From Christensenellaceae bacterium (GTDB lineage: Bacteria; Bacillota; Clostridia; Christensenellales; Borkfalkiaceae): a DNA stretch of 29,405 nucleotides. The notes under the pieces are model-generated. The model did not search any database and was not told the DNA's origin. It was given only the letters and a program-made list of their open reading frames with translations. The DNA lies in assembly GCA_948890655.1 (NCBI GenBank), contig CAQTYU010000010.1, positions 1-29,405 of the forward strand, read 5' to 3'. Positions 11,623-20,061 of this stretch are shown in pieces. Both the position numbers and the translations under genes were made by a program. Numbering within the stretch: the first letter of the stretch is position 1; every line of letters starts with the position of its first letter.

Positions 11623-13428
11623 TTAATTTGTTTCAAGATACACTTCAAGGTTTGTTGCCGCCTGAATATCCTGCTTGTTGCTTTCGTTTACAACGCCGAA
11701 AACAAGTTTAACAGTTACGCCGGAAGTTTCGGTAATATTAAGCTCTATGGCATTATCGCCCGCCGTTAAATTCTTTACAACGTTGTTTACGGTTATTCTT
11801 CCTGCTTTGGGTACGTTGTTGATGTGAAGCGTAACTTTATATGTAGCGCCCGCATTTTTACCGGGTATTTTATAGAATAACTGAGTATCGTACCAGTTGC
11901 CGGCATTGTTGCTGAACGTTATATTTGCAACGTCGTCCGTAACCGTACCCTTAAAAGAAACCCAGTCTTCCGTCCAATAAGTCCACACGCCCGTTTCTTT
12001 AAGCGCACCGGCCACGCCACTCGAATCCATATCATACGTTACGTGTTCGTTGTTAACAACAACGCTTGCATTTTGCGAAGTAGCTTCGGGAGCGGTAACA
12101 TAATGCGCGTTAGCCGCGTTTGCAACAAGCTTGCCCGTATAGGTACCGTTGGGTTTTATCTTGCTCGTATCAATTTTTGTGCCGTTGGTAACCATTACGC
12201 CGCCAACCGAAACGCCGCTATCGTTATATAAATTAAGCGTATAGCTTCCCACACTGCCCGCAGGGTTGCCGTCGTTTATGGTTATTACGTTATCCGTAAT
12301 ACTGAAAGAAGGCGCAACAAGGTTTTCCTTTGCGGAAACTTCCCATACGAGATTGGAAAGAGTTATGTTGGCATTAGTAAGATTACATCCCACGCCCTCT
12401 ACGCCCAACTGCATAGCAAACGCAGTGGCGGTATGGTCGTAATAAACCGTGCAATGATTTGCGCCTTCGTTAAGATGTAACACATATTTATTTACGGTAA
12501 TGTCGCCGCCCATTGTTGTGTTTATATCAAAAGTCAGCTTATAATGCGTGCCGCCCTTCAAAGCGTTGCCCGCAGTGTCTTTATCGGCGGCGGTTGCGGT
12601 GTAAAATAACTGTACGTTATACCACCACGCCCCTTCTTCCACGCCGGTAGTCTGCAAGCTCACTACGCCGCTGTCGTAAGTTGCGTTTGCAACGTTGTTG
12701 AACTGGTTCCAATACACCCAAACGCCGGGGTTATCGTTGGAATTGTAATTACCGAACTGACCGTTCTCATCGCCCTTCTCAAGATTGTAAGCCGCGTCCT
12801 GTCCGCTTCCTATAACCACGGTAACTGTTTTGGAAACGTTGGAATGCTGGGCGCAGGTTGCCTTAATTACTACCGTACCGCTCGAAGCCAAAGCCGTCAC
12901 CAAACCGTTTCCCGATACGGAAGCGATAAGCGGTTTACTGCTTTCCCAGGCAATATCGTGACCTCTCGACGAGGTTGCCGAAAGCTGTACGGTTGCGTCT
13001 TTACCGCTAATAGTAACATCCGACGAAACAGCGGACCCGTCTTTGGTAACTGTTATCGTTTCAGCCTCCAATACGTTTACGGTGCAAGTAGCAAAGTTTT
13101 CGCCCGACTTTGCGGTTATAACTGCCGTACCGATTTCAACCGCGCTTACGGTGCCCATTCTCTTTCCTGCCCCGCTGCCGGTTACCGTTACTTTCGATTC
13201 ATCCGACGAAGTCCATATAACGTCCTCAGTTACAGGCGAAGTAACAAGCAACGGAGAATTTCCGTTTTTGTCTATCGAAAGCGTATACGCGTTCAGCGTC
13301 AGCCCGTTACTTTCACCGCCGCCCGAGCCGCCGTCTCCGCCGCCGCAGGCGGCAATAGAGAAAACCAAAACGAAAGAAAGCAACGCGCAAACCGTCGAAA
13401 AGAGTTTTCCCAGTCTGAATTTTTTCAT
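11623..13428 (-). CDS. Lipoprotein with two Ig-like (Big_2) domains and two QLFYK modules
   Basis: A 601-residue exported lipoprotein. Signal peptide with lipobox S-I-A-A-Cys28 followed by a Gly/Ser-rich linker. Two Big_2-like domains (about 44-118 and 123-206; the second shows the W..S...IASVSGNGLVTAL pattern). Then two copies of a 135-150 residue module (about 213-365 and 463-600) with a W-x-YW opening, a central QLFY strand and a GDITVN/GRITVN...L..G.N element; an Fn3-like domain lies between them (about 366-460). The modules look like a beta-sandwich carbohydrate-binding fold but I cannot assign a CBM family. No catalytic residues are evident, so it is probably a surface glycan-binding protein. 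GGAGG lies 7 nt before ATG 13428; last gene of the operon, 55 nt after the GH3 gene. Confidence 0.85.
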   Translation of the reverse strand: MKKFRLGKLFSTVCALLSFVLVFSIAACGGGDGGSGGGESNGLTLNAYTLSIDKNGNSPLLVTSPVTEDVIWTSSDESKVTVTGSGAGKRMGTVSAVEIGTAVITAKSGENFATCTVNVLEAETITVTKDGSAVSSDVTISGKDATVQLSATSSRGHDIAWESSKPLIASVSGNGLVTALASSGTVVIKATCAQHSNVSKTVTVVIGSGQDAAYNLEKGDENGQFGNYNSNDNPGVWVYWNQFNNVANATYDSGVVSLQTTGVEEGAWWYNVQLFYTATAADKDTAGNALKGGTHYKLTFDINTTMGGDITVNKYVLHLNEGANHCTVYYDHTATAFAMQLGVEGVGCNLTNANITLSNLVWEVSAKENLVAPSFSITDNVITINDGNPAGSVGSYTLNLYNDSGVSVGGVMVTNGTKIDTSKIKPNGTYTGKLVANAANAHYVTAPEATSQNASVVVNNEHVTYDMDSSGVAGALKETGVWTYWTEDWVSFKGTVTDDVANITFSNNAGNWYDTQLFYKIPGKNAGATYKVTLHINNVPKAGRITVNNVVKNLTAGDNAIELNITETSGVTVKLVFGVVNESNKQDIQAATNLEVYLETN

Positions 13429-13483
13429 AATATTTCCTCCTTAAAATATTTCGTTTGTTTCAGATTTAAAAATCAATCGTTTT

Positions 13484-16474
13484 TTAGTTCTGCACAGCGC
13501 CGTCCGGAGTTTCCAGAGAGCCGCCGTTGTTATCTGATTTGCCGCCCGCCGGCTTTGCAAAAGGCAAATACGGCAATGCCGTAAAAGCGATGCAAGCGAC
13601 GATACCGAGCGCCAGAATAACGCTTGCGCCTATACACAAACCGTCAAGCAGAGCCGAATGAGGCGCGGGTTTTACTTTAATTCCTATCGCCGTCTGGTTG
13701 GTGTCGATATATGTGTAAAGAATATTCTTTACCGATTGGCGCGCCGCGTAAGCAACGTGTTTATCGTCAAGATTCAAAGCCGCCGCTTCCTGAAACGTAC
13801 CGTTTAACCACAGGTCGTTACCTGCAAGCACGCCGGCTTCGTAATCGTTCATATATCCGTCTTTCATAAACCAGTCGGTTATAACGCTTCCTTTAAAACC
13901 CCATTCATTACGCAACACTCCCGTAAGAAGCGCGTAATTATAACCTGCCGCAACTCCGCCCACGTTATTGAACGCGCTCATCATTGCGTTAGCTTTCCCT
14001 TCTTTCACCGCTATTTCAAACGGACGGAGATAACTCTCTCTCAACGTCTGTTCCGTAAGCCAGGTATTAAGATGTTTGGGGTTCATTCCCGCTTCGCTTA
14101 CGGCAAAATGTTTAAGATAGCAATATAAATTGTTGTCGTAAGCGCCGGTAATGGTGCTTGCCGCCAATTTGCCGCTCAATACGGCGTCCTCGCTGTAATA
14201 TTCGTAGTTGCGCGAATTGTAAACCGAACGGTGAAGATTTGCGCCGGGACCGTACCAACCCTGAAAGCCTACTGATTTAGCGATTTTTGCCTGCGCCTCG
14301 CCTATCGAATACGCAATTTCCTTGCTGAAACTGCAACCGGTAAGCGACTCGCTGCAAAACAGAGTATATTGGTCGCTCTTTGCCTCCGTCACGTCGTCAA
14401 CGCTGTTATTAAATCCGGCGGGGCCGTCTTTATCCCTGCAGAAATGCTTGCCGACGCTGTACAATGCAACGGTCTGAAAACCGCCCTTGCCGATAACGTC
14501 TTTCGTTTCAGCCTCGGTTATCTGGCTCAAAAGGGAATCCCAGAGCATAGAATTATAATCTTCCATCAGGAATTGAAGGATAACGCTGTTAAAATAAAGC
14601 GTTACGTCCGATTCCCCCTCGCCGTTAAGTGTGTTGAGCGAAACGCGCTCGATATTGCCGTTTTCGTCTTTAGAGCCGACGAGATACATATTAGCGTTCT
14701 GTCCGTACTGAACTCCCGCGTTTACTTTCGCTTCGTCGTATTCTTTCTTGCTCGCTTCTTTAATTTGGTTTAAAGACGGCGTACTGCCGCTCCGCGCCGC
14801 TTCAGTTTCGGGGAAATTCGCAAAGTGGTCCGCGCGGGAAAGATATGAAATGTTGCTGTCGCCGTCGGTTGGGCAATCGGCGTAAGCCGTACTACCTGTA
14901 AATTTATTTGCAACGGCTTTACCGGTAACGGGGTCGTTATTGAATTCGATAGCGCCCGCAGGGCTTACTTCTTTATAATCGCCGTTATCGCCCTTTACAG
15001 GCTCCTCGCGCATATATTCGTGCGCGTTCTTCATAACGGAAATTCTGTATATGCCGGGGTCAAGTTCATAACCGGTATGACTGCCGTTATTTTTGCCGTA
15101 TGCGTCGTAAGACGCAAGGTCGTACGAAGTAAACTTAAGCGTAACCGTTTCCGATTGCCCCGGCTCTATAAGCGGCGTCTTTGCAAAGTCCAAAAGAACT
15201 CTCTCCGCCTTTTCCACTCCGCCGTTTGTATAGGGCGCGTGTCCGTAAAGCTGAACCACGTCCTTGCCCGCAACCGCACCCGTATTTGTAACGGTAACCG
15301 AAACCGAATACTCTCCGCCTTCGGTAAGCGTTAAAACTTTAGAAAAATCCGTCGTCCATTCAAATGTGGTATAAGAAAGTCCGTAACCGAACGGAAACTG
15401 CACTACTTTGTCATAAGAGGTGCCGCGCGCCTTGAAAAAGCCCTCCGCGTCGGCGGTTTCGTACCACTTATAACCAAAATAAATTCCTTCCTGATAAACC
15501 AAATCACTGCCGCTTTTAACTGCATTGAAGTATGTAGGGTCATAGCTCTGATAGTCGTAAGGCAGCGTGTCGGAAAGCCTTCCCGAAGGATTGACCGTAC
15601 CGTTCATTATTTCCGGTATGGCAATCGCGCCCGACTGTCCGGGTATACCCGCAAAGATGCACGCCTTGATGCAGGAGTACTCTTCCAAAAAGCCGAGTTC
15701 GATATGGTTGCAAACGTTTAGAACAACCGTAACGTCGAACTTATACTCTTCCAACGCGGCGAACATAGCTTTTTCTTCGGCAGTCAGTTCAAGAAAGGCG
15801 CCGTCGGTATAGCCGTTAACAGATTTAAGCTCCTGCCCGCTTGCATTTTCCGCACCCCAGCGGCTGATAACCGCAACCGCAGTCTGCGAATATTGCTTTG
15901 CCTGGTTCATACGCTCGGCGGTATACCAGCTTGCGTCGGGATTTTTAAGACTTTCGGTAACGTCGGCTCCCGTGGTTCCGCCCTTTCTGTAGTCAGCGTC
16001 AAAATTGCTGAAATCGGTATAAGCTTCAGTAAGAACCGCGTTATATTCGATTTCCGCTTCCTTAAAAGCGTCGGTAAGGTCAAGCTTTATGCGGTCGTTA
16101 CCGTCTCTGTCTTTATCGAGAATCGTTGCGCCGCCGCTGCCGCCGCCGGTAAGCAAAAATCCCCCGTCCGTCGCGCCCCAACCAAAAAGATTTACTTTCG
16201 AAAGATTGCGCAGGGGAAGATAGTTACCCTTGTTGTACAAAAGCACCATGCTTTCTTCGGCGGTTTCACGCACCACTTTATCAGCAGCCTCAAGCTCCGC
16301 AGACGAACCCGAAACGTCAACGCCGTCGCCCGCAAACACTCTGTGCAGAATAGGAAACATATTCGGAACAATGTTGACTACAGCAATTAAAACGGCGCAA
16401 AGCACCGCAACTACAGGCAAAGCAATAAGTTTAGCCTTACTGCGTTTAAATATTCTGTCAATATGTTTAGACAT
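13484..16474 (-). CDS. Glycoside hydrolase family 3 protein, permuted domains, membrane-anchored at both ends
   Basis: 996 residues. Family GH3 exo-acting beta-glycosidase (beta-glucosidase being the commonest activity). Domain order is permuted: an N-terminal transmembrane helix (about 17-40), then the GH3 C-terminal alpha/beta sandwich (ETAEESMVLLYNKGNYLPL, IPGQSGAIAIPEIMNGTVNPSGRLSDT), the Fn3-like domain (FPFGYGLSYTTFEW, VTVTNTGAVAGKDVVQLY), and only then the TIM barrel with KHF (Lys788-His789), the EQTLRESYLRPFEIAVKEG region and the nucleophile motif VITDWF (Asp867). A second transmembrane helix follows (about 943-973) and a short Gly/Ser-rich tail. A frame extends to ATG 16561, but AAGGAGA sits 10 nt before ATG 16474. 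With both termini in the cytosol, the catalytic part would face outside. Located between the two QLFYK lipoproteins. Confidence 0.9.
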   Translation of the reverse strand: MSKHIDRIFKRSKAKLIALPVVAVLCAVLIAVVNIVPNMFPILHRVFAGDGVDVSGSSAELEAADKVVRETAEESMVLLYNKGNYLPLRNLSKVNLFGWGATDGGFLLTGGGSGGATILDKDRDGNDRIKLDLTDAFKEAEIEYNAVLTEAYTDFSNFDADYRKGGTTGADVTESLKNPDASWYTAERMNQAKQYSQTAVAVISRWGAENASGQELKSVNGYTDGAFLELTAEEKAMFAALEEYKFDVTVVLNVCNHIELGFLEEYSCIKACIFAGIPGQSGAIAIPEIMNGTVNPSGRLSDTLPYDYQSYDPTYFNAVKSGSDLVYQEGIYFGYKWYETADAEGFFKARGTSYDKVVQFPFGYGLSYTTFEWTTDFSKVLTLTEGGEYSVSVTVTNTGAVAGKDVVQLYGHAPYTNGGVEKAERVLLDFAKTPLIEPGQSETVTLKFTSYDLASYDAYGKNNGSHTGYELDPGIYRISVMKNAHEYMREEPVKGDNGDYKEVSPAGAIEFNNDPVTGKAVANKFTGSTAYADCPTDGDSNISYLSRADHFANFPETEAARSGSTPSLNQIKEASKKEYDEAKVNAGVQYGQNANMYLVGSKDENGNIERVSLNTLNGEGESDVTLYFNSVILQFLMEDYNSMLWDSLLSQITEAETKDVIGKGGFQTVALYSVGKHFCRDKDGPAGFNNSVDDVTEAKSDQYTLFCSESLTGCSFSKEIAYSIGEAQAKIAKSVGFQGWYGPGANLHRSVYNSRNYEYYSEDAVLSGKLAASTITGAYDNNLYCYLKHFAVSEAGMNPKHLNTWLTEQTLRESYLRPFEIAVKEGKANAMMSAFNNVGGVAAGYNYALLTGVLRNEWGFKGSVITDWFMKDGYMNDYEAGVLAGNDLWLNGTFQEAAALNLDDKHVAYAARQSVKNILYTYIDTNQTAIGIKVKPAPHSALLDGLCIGASVILALGIVACIAFTALPYLPFAKPAGGKSDNNGGSLETPDGAVQN

Positions 16475-16536
16475 ATTTAACCTGTCTCCTTTAATTTGAA
16501 TATTGAAACAATTTATCCGTAAATTTAAAATCAGGC

Positions 16537-16574
16537 AAAAAAGTAAACGGGGCGGCGGCAAGACCGCCGCCCCG
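16537..16574 (-). terminator. Terminator-like hairpin within the glucan operon
   Basis: An 11-bp perfect GC stem CGGGGCGGCGG/CCGCCGCCCCG (16548-16558 with 16564-16574), followed on the minus strand by TTTACTTTTTT (16537-16547). Located 23 nt downstream of the 576-aa lipoprotein gene and before the GH3 gene. It may end transcription, or only lower expression of GH3 and the 601-aa lipoprotein; no strong promoter is seen between it and the GH3 start. Confidence 0.75.
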
Positions 16575-16597
16575 TCTGAAACGTCATATTCGGTAAA

Positions 16598-18328
16598 TTA
16601 CTCGATAACTATGTTGCTGAACGTAATATCGCCCTGAATATTGCTTGACGTATTACCAGCAACGTTAGCGCCGAATATTATCGCCACAGCCGTAATGTCC
16701 GCAATTTCCACTTCTTTGTCCACGCCTGCTTCGAGCTCATATTCTGTGCTGCCGATTGTGATAGTGCCTCCTTGAACGGAATTAACGGTCATCGTCATTT
16801 TCTTTCCCGCTTCGCCCTTATAGAACAGCTGGAAGCTCCAGGTATTTCCGACGTTGTTGGATATGCCTACGATATAAATCGAGTTGCCTTTCATATAGCA
16901 TTCGGTAAAACTGCAAACAGAGTCCCAGGTCTGGTTCCAGTAGTACCAGGTGCTTGAACCTGCAGCAATATTTGCGTTTTCACCGTATGCAAGCGGAGTT
17001 TTTTCGTTGGACCATTCAAGAGACTCTGTCTGCGTGCTCCAACCGGAGTTAATAATCTTCGTCGAGCTGTTAACCGCTCTCAATCTTAAAACATACTGAC
17101 CTGTGGGAATTGTCGAAAGGTTTACTTCCTCTCCGCTGACAACGTCGATAGTGTAAGCCGGAGTATCCGCTTCAGCGTTTGCAAACACGCCGAGCACGTA
17201 TTTTTCCACGTTTGCAGAATCGTTTGCCTCATCGGTTATGGTAATAATTTTCGTATCCGCGTCATAGCCGAACGAGGGAGCTACAAGCTCTGCGTCCGCA
17301 TTAGACTTTACAACGATGTCTTTAAACGCAAACATCAAATCGGTTCCGAAAACGGTATTTGCGCCGTCAACGCCGAACTGAACCGAAAGCGTCGCTCCGG
17401 TAAAGCCCTTTACCGAAATCTTATTTTCACCTTCAACCAACTCCTGTTTAGCGCCGTTTACGGTAATATTTGCAGCCACCGGCGAAACGATTGTAAGTGA
17501 TATGTCGTGGTCCGTTCCCGCAGTTTTGTCTTTATAAAAAAGCTGAACGCTGTAAAACTGTCCCGAAGTCCAGGTATATTTAATTTGAGTTTCGTTGGTT
17601 TCCGCATAGTTCACGCAGGAAGATATAACGGCGTTGCCGTCGCCCGCCCAATAGCGCCAACCGCTTTCATACTCGTTTTCACCGCCGTTCGCAACCGCCG
17701 TAGGAGTTATAACCTTAATCCTAACGGTCGCCTTTACAGTGTCGCTTAACTTTGCGGTAATAACGGCTTCACCCGCCGCTATTGCGGTTACCTTGCCGCC
17801 GTCAACGGTTGCAACGCCGGTATTACTGCTCTCCCAGTTGATTGCGCCGCTTTCCGTAGTCTCCGCGGTGAAGTTAAGCTCTTCGTTGAGGTGTATATAA
17901 ATCAAGTCCGTTCCTACCGCTTCGCCGTTCAGCTTTATGGTAATGCCTTCGTCTGAGGGATTGCCGCCCTGACCTACGGCTCTTACGGTAAGCGCGCAGG
18001 TTGCGGTTTTATCGCCCGCCTTTGCGGTTATCGTAGCCGTACCTTCCTTAACGCCAGTTACGGTGCAAAGCTTTTTGCCCGCGCCGCTGCCTGTTACCGC
18101 AGCTACGTCCGTTTTATCAACAGACCAGATTATTTCTTCCGTCTCGGCCGACGTAACCGATATAGTGGTTGTTTTGCCGACTTCGACTTCCGCGGTAGTT
18201 GCGCTGAGAGTAAGGCTATCCGTTTCGCCGCCTTCACCGCCTCCGCACGCAGTCAAGGAAAAAACAAGGACACACGCCATTAACGAACAGAGAACCGCCC
18301 AAAGTTTTCCCGTTTTAATCTTTTTCAT
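16598..18328 (-). CDS. Lipoprotein with two Ig-like (Big_2) domains and two QLFYK modules, paralogue of 11623-13428
   Basis: A 576-residue exported lipoprotein with the same plan as the 601-aa protein: lipobox S-L-T-A-Cys28 and acidic/Gly linker, two Big_2 domains (about 36-115 and 120-210; the second with INWESSNTGVATVDGGKVTAIAAGEAVITA), a first QLFYK module (about 213-345, GWRYWAGDG...QLFYKDK...ANITVNGAKQELVEGEN), an Fn3-like linker (about 346-435), and a second module (about 436-576, TWYYWNQTW...QLFYKGE...GTITIGSTEYELEAG). No catalytic motif. GGAGG lies 11 nt before ATG 18328. Positioned 59 nt after the GH16 gene and therefore in the same operon; probably retains glucan near the cell surface. 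The two paralogues share plan and signature but differ substantially in sequence, so the duplication is not recent. Confidence 0.85.
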   Translation of the reverse strand: MKKIKTGKLWAVLCSLMACVLVFSLTACGGGEGGETDSLTLSATTAEVEVGKTTTISVTSAETEEIIWSVDKTDVAAVTGSGAGKKLCTVTGVKEGTATITAKAGDKTATCALTVRAVGQGGNPSDEGITIKLNGEAVGTDLIYIHLNEELNFTAETTESGAINWESSNTGVATVDGGKVTAIAAGEAVITAKLSDTVKATVRIKVITPTAVANGGENEYESGWRYWAGDGNAVISSCVNYAETNETQIKYTWTSGQFYSVQLFYKDKTAGTDHDISLTIVSPVAANITVNGAKQELVEGENKISVKGFTGATLSVQFGVDGANTVFGTDLMFAFKDIVVKSNADAELVAPSFGYDADTKIITITDEANDSANVEKYVLGVFANAEADTPAYTIDVVSGEEVNLSTIPTGQYVLRLRAVNSSTKIINSGWSTQTESLEWSNEKTPLAYGENANIAAGSSTWYYWNQTWDSVCSFTECYMKGNSIYIVGISNNVGNTWSFQLFYKGEAGKKMTMTVNSVQGGTITIGSTEYELEAGVDKEVEIADITAVAIIFGANVAGNTSSNIQGDITFSNIVIE

Positions 18329-18387
18329 CTTCTTTTATTCCTCCTTTTTTTATGAAAGCTGCCATCGCAGTAATCATCAGTAATTTT

Positions 18388-19806
18388 TTAAGCCTTCTTG
18401 TAAACTCTCACGTAGTCCACGTACATACTTGCAGAGTTAAACGAAGCGTCCGGCGCAACTCCCGCGTCGTAGCCCCCGCCCACGGCAAGATTTAAAATTA
18501 TATAAAACGGCTGGTCGAACGGAGCCGATTCATTGCCCGCCGCCGCCTCGGAAAGCGAATACCAGTTATTGCTTGAAACGCGCATAACCTCCGTTCCGTC
18601 AACAATCCACGCAATGTAACTTGCAGTCCACTCAACGGCATAGGTATGCCACTGGTCTGTATTCGAAGAAAGCGTTTTCTGTCCGGTTATATACTTGCTC
18701 TGCCATGTGTCTGCGCTTACGGGACCGAAATGAAGCGTAGTGTCCACAACGTTGTTAAGCCTCCCCCTTGCCTCCATTATGTCAATTTCACCGTTATACG
18801 GCCAACCGCCGTACTTGTTGGTTATATTCGAATACGAATCAGGCTGAGGAAGCATCCAGAAAGCCGGCCACATTCCGTTACCCGTAGGAGTCTTTATCTT
18901 TGCCTCAAAGTAACCGTAAGTCCAGTTTGCCTTATCCCTCGTAAGAATTCTTCCCGACTTATAATCTTTGCCTTCCGTATGCTGCCTTGAAGCGGTAATC
19001 ACAAGCGAACCGTCTTCAACCTTTACGGAATCCTGCGTATAATATTGGAGTTCTCCGTTGCCCCAGTCCCAGTTTTGCGTATCGAAACCGTGGTAAACGT
19101 CGCGCGTACCCGTCTGATATCCCCACTTGGATGAATCCAGCGAATTACCCGAAAATTCATCGTTCCACACAAGGTTATAACCGGGCTTTTGCGCCCCGTC
19201 GGGCACGTTTTCCGTAACGGTTATTTCGCAGCTTGCAAGCGCAGTACCCGTGTTTGCGGTAATCGTTGTCTTGCCCACGACGAGTGCGGTAACTTTACCG
19301 TCGGAAACCGCTGCAACGGTTTTGTTGGTGGAATCCCATATTATCTCGGCGCCGTCAATCGAAGATTCCGCAACCAGAGTAACCGAATTCCCAACCTCTA
19401 AACTTAAATTTGCAACCGAAAGCACAAGCGTTTCCGCATCCGGTTTGTCGGGCGGAGCAACAACGGGCGCGCTGTTAACTTTTATGGTGCAAATAGACAT
19501 CACCGATTCGGTAGAAACCATTATAATGGCCTCACCTTTAGCCACGCCCTTAACAAGTCCGCCGTCAACCGTGGCAACCGCGATGTTGCTGGATTCCCAC
19601 GTAACCGCGCTGCCGTCGGTTGAAACCGCCGAAAGCTGAACAGAATCCCCTACTGCAAGTGAAATTTCCGACTGCGAAATATAAACGGCAGGTTTCAAAG
19701 AATCGCCGTTACCGCCGGAACCGAACAGTCCGCATCCGCAAAGAGAAAACGTAAAGAACACTAATACTAAGCCGAATGCAATTTTTCTTAAATAATTAAC
19801 TTTCAT
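18388..19806 (-). CDS. GH16 endo-beta-1,3-(1,4)-glucanase (laminarinase-type) lipoprotein
   Basis: 472 residues. Lipobox L-C-G-Cys25, two Big_2 domains (about 38-112 and 123-198), then a complete GH16 catalytic domain (about 206-472). Motifs: LVWNDEFSGNSLDSSKW at the domain start, WTYGYFEAKIKTPTGNGMWPAFWMLP, catalytic GEIDIMEARG with Glu340 (nucleophile), Asp342 and Glu345 (acid/base), then WHTYAVEWTASYIAWIVDG and DYVRVYKK at the end. This set fits laminarinases and lichenases that cleave beta-1,3 or mixed-linkage beta-glucan, rather than carrageenases or agarases, though subfamily assignment needs an alignment. Extracellular, lipid-anchored. GGAG lies 4 nt before ATG 19806. First gene of the operon; the promoter at 19983-20011 is separated from it by a leader with tandem palindromes. 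Confidence 0.93.
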   Translation of the reverse strand: MKVNYLRKIAFGLVLVFFTFSLCGCGLFGSGGNGDSLKPAVYISQSEISLAVGDSVQLSAVSTDGSAVTWESSNIAVATVDGGLVKGVAKGEAIIMVSTESVMSICTIKVNSAPVVAPPDKPDAETLVLSVANLSLEVGNSVTLVAESSIDGAEIIWDSTNKTVAAVSDGKVTALVVGKTTITANTGTALASCEITVTENVPDGAQKPGYNLVWNDEFSGNSLDSSKWGYQTGTRDVYHGFDTQNWDWGNGELQYYTQDSVKVEDGSLVITASRQHTEGKDYKSGRILTRDKANWTYGYFEAKIKTPTGNGMWPAFWMLPQPDSYSNITNKYGGWPYNGEIDIMEARGRLNNVVDTTLHFGPVSADTWQSKYITGQKTLSSNTDQWHTYAVEWTASYIAWIVDGTEVMRVSSNNWYSLSEAAAGNESAPFDQPFYIILNLAVGGGYDAGVAPDASFNSASMYVDYVRVYKKA

Positions 19807-19842
19807 ACGTCTCCATAAATTTTTTTAAGCTATTAATAGTTT

Positions 19843-19920
19843 TTTATTTACCTATGGAATAGGTAAATAAAGGGGTACCCCTTTATTTACCTATGGAATA
19901 GGTAAATAAAGGGGTACCCC
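19843..19920. repeat. 39-bp tandem repeat of nested palindromes in the GH16 leader
   Basis: Two identical 39-bp units (19843-19881 and 19882-19920) followed by seven more matching bases. Each unit contains TTTATTTACCTAT-GGA-ATAGGTAAATAAA (13-bp stem, 3-nt loop) and a GGGGTACCCC palindrome; across the junction, 36 bp (about 19859-19894) form one perfect palindrome centred on GTAC. On the minus strand this lies in the 5' leader between the predicted start (about 19976) and the GH16 ATG. Confidence 0.92.
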
Positions 19921-19982
19921 TTTATTTTTTGCGCCGCTCCTTTACGGGCTTCTGCGCATTGAATATTAACTTTGCGTTTATA

Positions 19983-20011
19983 AATATATCACAGCAATTT
20001 TATAATTTCAA
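19983..20011 (-). promoter_or_regulatory. Promoter of the GH16-lipoprotein-GH3-lipoprotein operon
   Basis: Minus strand TTGAAA (20006-20011), 17-nt spacer, TATATT (19983-19988) with an extended -10 TGA (19989-19991). Predicted leader about 170 nt, containing the tandem palindromic repeat. Confidence 0.65.
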
Positions 20012-20061
20012 GCATTTTTTTAAATTTTTTGTAATTTGATAAAAATTTTTGTACGTTTCTG

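Noticed and set aside
12844..13584. Plus-strand 246-codon frame opposite the 601-aa lipoprotein gene
   Set aside because: No ribosome binding site; composition (Arg/Tyr/Asn rich) is that of an antisense frame, and the minus strand has signal peptide and domains.
19843..19920. Simple intrinsic terminator for the beta-helix gene
   Set aside because: The hairpins are over 140 nt beyond its stop, downstream of a promoter for GH16, lack a T-run after a GC stem and are duplicated exactly; a leader or operator role fits better, although partial termination is not excluded.
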